Origin: Isoetes taiwanensis
Taxonomy: Eukaryota > Streptophyta > Lycopodiopsida > Isoetales > Isoetaceae
DNA: 64,000 bases
Assembly (NCBI GenBank): GCA_021234155.1
Contig: JAJEKV010000823.1
Coordinates: 20,556-84,555 of the forward strand
Direction: 5' to 3'
Shown here: one piece after another, positions 56,111-64,000 of the stretch
Layout of the letters: every line of letters begins with the position of its first letter
Numbering within the stretch: position 1 is the stretch's first letter
Program-made: the position numbers and the translations under genes
Notes under the pieces: generated by a model
Database searches by the model: none
What the model saw: only the letters and a program-made list of their open reading frames with translations
Told to the model about the DNA's origin: nothing

Positions 56111-59100
56111 TTGCCCTAGTCAAAACTTGGCTCGCTTACTTGGCATGCCATGTCACCAATTGGAGGACCACGTCATCTTTTCCATGCTGGTTGCTAGTGT
56201 CACAAGGGAAACGACATCAAGACTCCCTGAATATTCCATTATACCTCTAACATTTATTTCCTATGGTTTGTAGACCCGACTTTGTAAAGATTGTTTCAGA
56301 TGGTTATCTAGAAGTATAAAGGACAAAGGACTGATCATATGCAAGATAGAAGCTATAAACGTATACATTTCTTCAACACACTTATCTAATACACTTATCC
56401 CATTAAAAAGGGGTATATTTGTTTAACACACTTATTCCAATAGAAAAAAAATTCCTATCTATATCACTAACAATCTTTTCCAAACATGAAAGAACAACAT
56501 TTTCCAAGCCAGCAAGAAACACATTTGTCAACGTGAACCATGTTTTTATATGACCTAATGTGGTGCCTATAGTAGCTAGCTTGAATATATAGGTATGATT
56601 TGATATCATGTATAATACATGAAGAAAATTTGATACTCACTAGACAATTTATGCACTAGGAATCAAGTACTTAGCTCACTTAATTTTCAAATGCAACTTT
56701 CTTCAAGGTTATGACCTTCAATATATCAAACCACAACAATTATTTTCAATGGTTTACAATGATCCACTATTCATTTGGGATTGACCCAAAATTAATAATG
56801 GTTGATCGGATCTTCTAGCACTTCGTATGCGGATTAAATTCCCTTGTTAAATTACGATGCAACAACTCGATCAGATTCAATTCTGCACTTCCGGAACCGC
56901 GTGGTTCTCATCTGCTTTGATTTGATTATGTATTTTCCACCGAGCTGCCGAATACTATTGCATCCTACTTAAAGTCATGCTTGGCGTAATATTATTTAGC
57001 CAACCTTCTACCTCTAATAGCAACATGCTATTTTGATCATATCGAGCCTTTTGGCCTTTATAGATGACTATGGTCTATATATTTTTATTCAAGGACTATG
57101 TATCTTTATATTTCCTTGAATGTAATGTCTCCATAAAGGTTCCACAGATCATGTAGATATTAATCATGGTATCACAGATAATGTAACTTCATCTTCCCTG
57201 AACTGATTGTAGGAAGTTGATTAGGATTGGATAGCTAACTTTCCTTAACAACTAAAAACTTTATAACTCAAACGAGACTTGAAGGAGTAGTGAGGCAATA
57301 CTTCACTTAACTTCCAATATCTACATTCTATAGAACGTATCGGTTTTTATAGTTTGATGTCTCAATTGATTCACTATTCACGCCCAATGTCAAACAATGT
57401 TAGACTTGGTTTGCGCCGCCGACGACAGTCGTTCCTTAGCAATCTCAATCGTTCTCAATCTGCTGGTCTCCAGAACGCCCCATCTAATCAATCTTTTATT
57501 TGCCTTTGTTTATACTCGACTTCACCGAAGTTGCGAATCATTGAGACTTCCATTTTTGCAATTTCCCATCATGTTGATCAATCATTGGTCCAACATAACT
57601 TTTTCCCTAGGGTCCATTCCATTTCAAGTTCAAGGGAAAAGATCTTCCAACATGGGTATAAAGCAATAGGTTTCCTTCTTTTCATTCCATTGCACATTAT
57701 CATAATTACCATGAGATAGGTTAAATCAAGCATTGAAACTATTTGCACTCTGCACTAGGTTTTTTGCACTAAAAAGGGCTCATCACTTTATATTTATGGC
57801 TACATGAGAGGCACTCATCACATTAATTCGATTCCTTTGGATCACATTTTCTAGCCTTTACTTATGGCCACATTAGATGCTTCAAGCATAAATTCATTGG
57901 ACTTTTGGAGACAAGATTTGAATTCTAAGTCAAAACCAAAAATATGGTTTTTCAATCCATCTAATATAGATTGGAAAGATCTGGGGCATTTTCTATGTAT
58001 TGCACCAAACAAAGCTCATTTGGACTTTTTTTGAGGTAGCTTGACTGTGCCATTCTATCGATTATGCACTTGGTAGTTCATATGGTGCTCCAACCATATA
58101 TGATCTCAAAAATCCCTAAGCCACCAAATGATCTTGTTTTATTGAAGGGGATTTACTTTAACCTAGGTGGTTTGGATTTATCTTCAAGATGTTGAATTTT
58201 TTGTTAAAAGATGCGATTCTTTGATCTCATGGTTGGGGTCCTTGAGCGGTTTGATTTAAATGAAGATGATCCAATTTGCCCTCGCTTCCCTCTCCCAAAT
58301 CGATTCTTATGGAGTGGAACCTTTGACTTGGGGCATTTTGCTTTGGGTGCTCTTCCAGGGCAGGTTGCTGCAAGATGCTCCAGCCAGTTCGAAGCGCCTC
58401 CAGAGTTTAAAGCGGATTTCTTTTCTAGATCGTAGGGCAGTGCTAGAGTAGGATGTAGTGCTGGAGTTTGGTCGTTGCCACATGTATGATGGCAAAACCA
58501 CTATGTATTGAATCATTGATTTTATTTTTATATCGGACAACTCAAAATTTTCAAGATTCCTTAAAAAAACCCATTAGAGTTATGAGGAACAACTAATTAG
58601 ATTTGTGGGAATGCTTGTTTTTATTAATTATTAGAAACGTGCATTCCATCCAAAGGCCGAGATGGGCCGAGATGAACGGCCTGGATTTTGATCCGGTTCT
58701 CGTCGCCCTATTGGTTTGGTGCTTTCCCTTTGTCGAAGATCGCACCTTCTTCGCTTTGCTACGGCATGGCGATGGCCCTATTCTCCGCCTATGGCTTTCC
58801 TACGCTTCCGATTTATGGCTTTGCTTGTGCTCACTTTGATGATGGCGATGGGTTGCTCCAGCTCTGGCGATGGGAAGACGAGGAAGATTTATGCTTGGCT
58901 TCTCCAAAAAAACCTCTTCAAATCGTGTCTCCGGTCATCTTGTTGCACCGCGTTCCTATTGCCGATGCATTCAAGCGATAACTAAGGTTAGTGAACCGGC
59001 CTTGCCCTAATCGAAAACAAGGCCAGGGATATGTACTGAACATGGATTTGTTTGCAGGCTAAAGAGGCGAACCCACAGACCTGACCTACAGCATTTCGTT

Positions 59101-60270
59101 TTATATATGAGCCCAGGTGCTCCTGAGATTGAATAGAACAAGCAGAGCCACGATAGCATTCAAATGGAAAACTCCAAGCCAACTTAGAACGGTGATGGAG
59201 CTGAAAAAGCCGCCTGCCTCATTATTTTGAATTGGGGGTTCTGGCAAAGGAGTAAAATCAGAGTTGTCGGAGAAGCAGCCATTTGGGTATCCTTTCCGGC
59301 CATAGCCGCAGCTCCGGAGACGAGAAATCATTATTCATATTTTTTCCGTTTATAAGTCACGTCAATATCAAACCTTCAGCTCTATCTGAAACGCAAAAGA
59401 TTTATCCTGCTGGTAAGAAAAAGAAAGCAAAAGTTTTATATCTATTTTGAATCCCTACTAAGACATTTTGCATCTCTATTTGCTGATATAGTGCTACAGA
59501 TTCAGGCTTAAAAAGCTTGCATATGCAGAAGAGAATGTCCCGATAAAGGCCAGATTCTTTAAATCTTGGTAAGCATCTTTATTTCATCGACGTCTGGCCT
59601 TCTGATTCGAGGGCATTAAACGACTTGCATATGTAGAAGAGGATGTGCAGATGAATGCCATAGATTCTTTAAACTGTGGTAAGCATTTTTATTAAGTAAG
59701 TTAATAGAAATTTAGTTAGCAAGTGATAATATTTTCAGTGGCCTGTCTCTGTTTTGTAGGAACAAGTGTTAGAATAGTGTTTTGAAAAAGTAGAGATAAA
59801 AGGACAGACCCATGTTCTACTTGCTTGGTCCCATGTTCCAATGGGGATGTGCTTACAAGCCCGGATGTTCGATCTTTGATTTGCTTACAAGCCCAAAAAG
59901 CGGGTAGAGTCATTCATGTTTTTCTTTCTTTCGCATTTTGCTTCGTTTGGAAACTTGGTTTGTAAGCACGGTTTGTAACAACAGGTATAAACGTGAAGAG
60001 TTAACAGGTAAAAATCATTGATTTTGTTTCTTTAATGATCTAGGCATTTTTCGAATATAATTGTTTTATTCTTATGCAGATCCTTAAGTAGGCTGGAAAG
60101 TAATGGATCCCATGATGCAGAGGATCCGTTTTTATTCTACATTAAGCAAAAATAAATGGCTGCGAAAATATCTCTGCAACTAACAAAAGTTTAGAATTGG
60201 AAAACTGGAACAACATCCCATCTTTCCGGATTGTAATGTATTTTCTGCTTTATATTATATAAAAAACTAT
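56110..60270. other. CACTA interior without a supported gene
   Basis: AT-rich sequence. The segment at 58590-59340 has higher GC and open frames in several phases (for example from 58688, and on the minus strand 59331-59101). It is partly shared with 39560-39810 in reverse, which suggests host DNA taken up by this transposon family. No exon model can be defended. Confidence 0.4.
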
Positions 60271-61213
60271 GCATTCCATGAATTTATAAGACTTTAGTGG
60301 CATGTTGATTACTTGTATCTAATAGTTGACAATTAAAAAAATTAGAAACAACCACTTACACAATAAGAACTTACTCTTTAACCTACAGGAACCTCTTTAG
60401 CAATAACCAGCTTGTAATTATACGGTGTTTAATAATCTTCTATTTATATGGTGTTTAAAAAACCAAAATTTAGAAGGCATGTTTTTTTTTTTGTTTAAAT
60501 GTATGCCACGTGTCAGCATATGATTGGATAAAATAATAATTTTTTTATTTTAAAAATATGCCACGTGTCTATATTTAATTGGTCAAACGACACATTAGAA
60601 ACAACACTTAGATTTTTCTATGTGTTATAATCATGCTTTTCTATATGCCCTTATTTTAGAAAAACAATAGTTAGGAGCATTAAAAGCAATAGCTGGATTT
60701 AAGTAACACATGTGGTATTTCGTTAAATAACATGTATTTTTTTATAAAACCATCTTACTTTGACGTTGTAATTTTATTTTTCACATGTAGTAATATCTAA
60801 ACCTGAAAGCAAAACAATTCATGGTTTCGCTAAAACTATAATAAGAAAAAAAAAAAACACACACATAGAAAAGGGAAAAGAAGCGGTCTTTTATCACTTT
60901 TTTAGTACTAATATTTAAACCTACACGTGTTATTTGGAAGACAAACAACACGTCACTCCTTAAAAAACAACAGTCAAGAAAAACTACACGTTGACAAAAG
61001 TTCGCTAAAAACAATAGTGAAAAAAAAGGACACGTTGACCAAAAAACAAAAAGGTGCCAAAAAAACCACAGTGGGATGTTTTTGTCAAAAAACCACTGTC
61101 TCTTTGTGCAAATCCGGATAAACAGGCCACGTGGACTTTTGGGGCCATTTTGGTGTTGTTAACACTTCCGTACAACTAAAAAACAACTGTGGACCAAAAA
61201 TTGGGGTCAGTGT
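60270..61213. repeat. Right subterminal region of the CACTA element
   Basis: The reverse complement matches 37377-38300, with ACACGTG / CACGTGT motifs. It ends in the terminal inverted repeat. Confidence 0.75.
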
Positions 61214-61237
61214 GTATGCATAAAAATACAACTACTA

Positions 61238-61309
61238 TGTTGAGAATGGGATTTGAACCCATGCCCTTTCGGACCAGAACCTTAATCTGGCACCTTAGAC
61301 CAACTAGGC
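61238..61309 (-). pseudogene. tRNA-Leu(AAG), 5' part deleted
   Basis: The 3' two thirds, including the AAG anticodon region, are intact. The 5' acceptor strand and the start of the D-arm are missing (CAACTAGGC runs straight into AATTGC). Confidence 0.85.
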
Positions 61310-61449
61310 AATTGCATTATGTAAAAGTCAAACGAATAGTACCCTGGTGTCTATGCAAGATCTTCAGTGCTACTCCATAATTCTTTGGAATAGCTTCGCT
61401 GATAAGCTTTTATCGACAACAGGACTTGATGGTAGATCAACACTAATAG

Positions 61450-61523
61450 GGCTGCATAGCGCAGTGGATTAGCGCGTTTGACTTCGGATCAAAAGGTCGT
61501 GGGTTCAATTCCCACTGTGGTCA
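61450..61523 (+). tRNA. tRNA-Arg(UCG)
   Basis: Identical in its visible features to the copy at 48861-48934; anticodon TCG and all arms are present. Confidence 0.88.
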
Positions 61524-61579
61524 ATATGGCAACAACATTCTAAGATCTGTCCAATCGATGCATAAAAATACAATTACTA

Positions 61580-61660
61580 TGTTGAGAATGGGATTTGAAC
61601 CCATGCCCTTTCGGACCAGAACCTTAATCTGGCGCCTTAGACCAACTCGGCCATCTCAAC
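61580..61660 (-). tRNA. tRNA-Leu(AAG)
   Basis: 81 nt, all arms present, T5 run downstream on the minus strand. Confidence 0.92.
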
Positions 61661-61795
61661 ATAATTGCACTATGTAAAAGTTAAACCAATAGTACCCTGG
61701 TGTCTATGCAAGATCTTGAGTGCTACTCCATAATTCTTTGGAATAGCTTCATAAGCTTTTATCGACACGGAGGACTTGATAATAGATCAACACTA

Positions 61796-61861
61796 ATTTG
61801 CGCGGGGGATTAGCGCATTTGACGGATCAAAAGGTCGTGGGTTCAATTCCCACTGTGGTCA
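61796..61861 (+). pseudogene. tRNA-Arg relic
   Basis: The T-arm and 3' acceptor strand are kept. The 5' acceptor and part of the D-arm are lost, and the anticodon loop CTTCGGA is shortened (GACGGATC). Confidence 0.85.
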
Positions 61862-61917
61862 ATATGGCAACAACATTCTAAGATCTGTCCAATCGATGCA
61901 TAAAAATACAACTACTA

Positions 61918-61998
61918 TGTTGAGAATGGGATTTGAACCCATGCCCTTTAGGACCAGAACCTTAATCTGGCGCCTTAGACCAACTCGGCCATCTCAAC
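61918..61998 (-). tRNA. tRNA-Leu(AAG)
   Basis: 81 nt with one base change in the variable arm (TTTAGG instead of TTTCGG on the plus strand). The rest is intact. Confidence 0.88.
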
Positions 61999-62131
61999 AT
62001 AATTGCACTATGTAAAAGTTAAACCAATAGTACCGATCTATGCAAGATCTTGATTGCTACTCCATAATTCTTTGGAATAGCTTCACGATAAGCTTTTATC
62101 GACAACAGGACTTGATGATAGATCAACACTA

Positions 62132-62190
62132 ATGGGTTCAGTTGGAATTTTGACTTGGGATCAAAGGTCGTGGGTTCAATTTATGGTCAA
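62132..62190 (+). pseudogene. tRNA-Arg relic
   Basis: Only the anticodon-arm remnant (TTGACTTGGGATCAAA) and GTCGTGGGTTCAATT remain recognisable. Confidence 0.75.
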
Positions 62191-62237
62191 CAACATTCTA
62201 AGATCTGTCCAATCGATGCATAAAAATACAACTACTA

Positions 62238-62307
62238 TGTTGAGAATGGGATTTGAACCCATGCCCTTTCGGACCAGAACCTTAATCTGGCGCCTTAGAC
62301 CAACTCG
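62238..62307 (-). pseudogene. tRNA-Leu, 5' part deleted
   Basis: Intact to the D-loop side (CAACTCG), then the 5' acceptor strand is missing. Confidence 0.85.
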
Positions 62308-62490
62308 CACTATGCAAAAGTTAATCCAATAGTACCCTGGTGTCTATGCAAGATCTTCAGTGCTACTCCATAATTCTTTGGAATAAGTTTTTATCGACAA
62401 CGTAGACTTGATAAGGTTTTATCGACATTAGGACTTGATGATAGATCAACACTAATATGGCAACAACATAAGATCCGCGCAATCTATGGA

Positions 62491-62549
62491 TTATGTTGAG
62501 CGGATTTGACTTGGGATCAAAAGGTCGTGGGTTCAATTTCGCTTGGTCA
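62491..62549 (+). pseudogene. tRNA-Arg relic
   Basis: Anticodon-arm remnant and T-arm remnant only; D-arm lost. Confidence 0.75.
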
Positions 62550-62608
62550 ACATAATGGCAACAACATTCTAAGATCTGTGCAATCTATGCATAAAAATAC
62601 AACTACTA

Positions 62609-62686
62609 TGTTGAGAATGGGATTTGAACCCATGCCCTTCCGGACGGAACCTTAATGGGCCTTAGACCAACTTCGGCCATCTCAAC
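62609..62686 (-). pseudogene. tRNA-Leu, damaged anticodon arm
   Basis: Acceptor ends are present, but the anticodon stem-loop region is shortened (CCTTAATGGGCC) and the variable arm is altered. Confidence 0.8.
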
Positions 62687-62841
62687 ATAATTGCATTCTA
62701 TTATGCAAAATCCAATAGTACCCCTTGTGTCTATGCAAGATCTTGTGCTACTCCATAATTCTTTGGAATAGCCGATGATAAGGTTTTATCGACAACAGGA
62801 CTTGATGGACTTGATGGTAAGATCAACACTAATAGGGTAGA

Positions 62842-62916
62842 TCACGCATAGCGCAGTGGATTAGCGCAGTTTGACTTCGGATCAAAAGGTCGTGGGTTCA
62901 ATTTCCACCGTGGTCA
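62842..62916 (+). pseudogene. tRNA-Arg(UCG), near-intact
   Basis: The D-arm, anticodon TCG and most of the T-arm are present. One extra base lies between the D-arm and the anticodon stem, and the acceptor no longer pairs well. Confidence 0.7.
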
Positions 62917-62972
62917 ATATGGCAACAACATTCTAAGATCCGTGCAATCTATGCATAAAAATACAACTACTA

Positions 62973-63053
62973 TGTTTAGAATGGGATTTGAACCCATGCC
63001 CTTTCGGACCATAACCTTAATCCGGGGCCTTAGACCAATCCGGCCATCTCAAC
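62973..63053 (-). pseudogene. tRNA-Leu(AAG), several mismatches
   Basis: 81 nt and full length, but with an acceptor mismatch (TGTTTAG on the plus strand), changes in the anticodon stem (ATAACCTTAATCCGG) and changes in the D-arm. Confidence 0.7.
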
Positions 63054-63193
63054 ATAATTGCTTTTATGTAAAGTTAAACCAATAGTACCTCGGTGTCTAT
63101 GTAAGATCTTGAGTGCTACTCCATAAGTCTTTGGAATAGCTTCGATGATAAGGTTTTATCGACAACAGGGACTTGATGGTAGATCAACACTAA

Positions 63194-63262
63194 TTGATAG
63201 CGCATTGGATTAAGCGTTTGACTTGGATCAAAAAGGTCGTGGGTTCAATTCCCAGCGTGGTA
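63194..63262 (+). pseudogene. tRNA-Arg relic
   Basis: D-arm shortened, anticodon loop altered (GACTTGGATC), T-arm mismatched. Confidence 0.78.
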
Positions 63263-63317
63263 ATATGGCAACAACATTCTAAGATCCGGTAATCGATGCA
63301 TAAAAATACAACTACTA

Positions 63318-63398
63318 TGTTGAGAATGGGATTTGAACCCATGCCCTTTCGGACCAGAACTTTAATCTGGCGCCTTAGACCAACGGGGCCATCTCAAG
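63318..63398 (-). tRNA. tRNA-Leu(AAG), minor changes
   Basis: Full length. The 5' base is changed (CTCAAG instead of CTCAAC on the plus strand), the D-loop is altered (CAACGGGGCC), and one anticodon-stem base differs. Function is uncertain. Confidence 0.65.
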
Positions 63399-63515
63399 AT
63401 AATTGCACTATGTAAAAGTTAAACCAATAGTACCACGGTCTCTTGCTACTCCATAAGTCTTTGGAATAGCTTCATGATAAGCTGGTTTGACTTGATGGTA
63501 GATCAACACTAATAG

Positions 63516-63589
63516 GGCTGCAGCGCAGTGGATTAGCGCGTTTGACTTCTCGGATCAAAAGGTCGTGGGTTCAATTCCCACTGTGGTCA
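63516..63589 (+). pseudogene. tRNA-Arg, loop insertion
   Basis: TA between the acceptor and D-arm is missing, and two extra bases lie in the anticodon loop (CTTCTCGGA). Confidence 0.78.
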
Positions 63590-63645
63590 ATATGGCAACA
63601 ACATTCTAAGATCCGTGCAATCGATGCATAAAAATACAACTACTA

Positions 63646-63724
63646 TGTTGAGAATGGATTTGAACCCATGCCCTTCGGACCAGAACCTTAATCCGGGCGC
63701 CTTAGACCAACTCGCCATCTCAAC
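63646..63724 (-). pseudogene. tRNA-Leu, small deletions
   Basis: Near full length, but one base is missing in the T-stem (GAATGGATTT on the plus strand) and one each in the variable arm and D-arm. Confidence 0.75.
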
Positions 63725-63864
63725 ATAATTTGCTTATGTAAAAGTTAAACCAATAGTACCACGGTGTCTATGCAAGATCTTGATGCTACTCCATAATTCT
63801 TTGGAATAACTTCAGCGATAAGCTTTTATGAACAACGGACTTGATGGTAGATCAACACTAATAG

Positions 63865-63937
63865 GGTTGCATAGCGCAGTGGATTAGCGCGTTTGACTTC
63901 GGATCAGGTCGTGGGTTCCAATTTCACGCTGTGGTCA
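63865..63937 (+). pseudogene. tRNA-Arg, anticodon stem deletion
   Basis: Acceptor GGTTGCA and D-arm are present. The anticodon stem lacks its 3' AAA (GGATCAGG), and the T-arm is altered. Confidence 0.75.
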
Positions 63938-63993
63938 ATATGTAGCTTAACATTCTAAGATCCGTGCAATCGATGCATAAAAGCCAACTACTA

Positions 63994-64000
63994 TGTTGAG
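63994..64000 (-). tRNA. tRNA-Leu, cut by the window end
   Basis: Only TGTTGAG, the start of another unit's Leu gene (its 3' end), is inside the window. Confidence 0.6.

Larger units (their letters stand above)
49316..61213. mobile_element. CACTA-type DNA transposon inserted in the tRNA array (non-autonomous)
   Basis: Left end CACACTCACCCCGGTTTTTG..GTCCACTGTTG; right end, reverse complement, CACACTGACCCCAATTTTTG..GTCCACAGTTG. TAT flanks both sides (49313-49315 and 61214-61216), a 3-bp target duplication as expected for CACTA elements. Both flanks are the same tRNA unit: left ...ATTCTAAAATC-TAT, right TATGCATAAAAATAC. The 11.9-kb interior holds subterminal repeats, a 19-bp minisatellite, inverted unknown repeats and gene-like fragments. 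I see no TNPD/TNP2-type transposase. Confidence 0.85.

Noticed and set aside
58211-58985. Protein-coding gene inside the CACTA element
   Set aside because: Several short frames overlap in different phases with no consistent exon borders; recorded only as possible captured DNA.

Overview
The window is plant nuclear DNA, dominated by transposable elements. Supporting evidence: spliceosomal exon fragments of a plant-type plasma-membrane H+-ATPase, chromodomain-bearing Ty3/gypsy retrotransposons, a plant L1-type LINE, CACTA-type DNA transposon ends, a Harbinger-type MITE, and eukaryotic tRNA-Leu(AAG) and tRNA-Arg(UCG) genes. The species cannot be resolved from the sequence; the style fits a large, repeat-rich land-plant genome. 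I see no complete ordinary protein-coding host gene.

Layout. 1-2555: unassigned flank. 2556-15689: Ty3/gypsy element 'copy 1' (plus strand), with two 1.63-kb LTRs, an initiator-Met-type primer site, PPT, gag, protease, RT, RNase H, integrase and a C-terminal chromodomain. 15690-17990: non-coding flank. 17990-18983: plant ORF with a lysine- and acid-rich C-terminus. 19130-24830: H+-ATPase pseudogene in about ten exons, split by a 3.76-kb 5'-truncated LINE (16-bp target duplication) and followed by a 427-bp MITE. 25340-27236: polypurine tract, TATA box, copia integrase scrap, palindrome and heptanucleotide repeat. About 27.3-37.4 kb: 'copy 2' of the same gypsy family (minus strand), cut at its 5' side by a CACTA-type end at 37377. 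37377-46980: CACTA-related DNA with captured exons, a 19-bp minisatellite and a cluster of unknown repeats. 46985-48637: fragment of a different Ty3/gypsy pol. 48638-64000: tandem array of about 353-bp units, each with a divergent tRNA-Leu/tRNA-Arg pair, interrupted at 49316-61213 by an 11.9-kb CACTA element with a TAT target duplication.

The most interesting observation is in the gypsy family. In both copies the segment between the 5' LTR side and gag encodes a histone H3-like fold. It is followed by two tandem stem-loops, a TATA box and an additional unrecognised ORF ('ORFX'), and only then gag-pol-chromodomain. In copy 2 the H3-like frame is open through the whole histone fold to a normal-looking C-terminus. 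In copy 1 it sits in the same position but is frameshifted. Between pol and the 3' LTR both copies also keep four roughly 100-bp-spaced copies of GGCGATGATGGGA. An element with both a chromodomain (a reader of histone H3 tails in other chromoviruses) and its own H3-like histone would be, as far as I know, undescribed.

Caveat: copy 1, the 41.1-47.0 kb cluster and parts of the last 2.5 kb carry very many small deletions and CA/AG-to-CG-like differences compared with their better-preserved partners. Many frameshifts there may be consensus error rather than biology.
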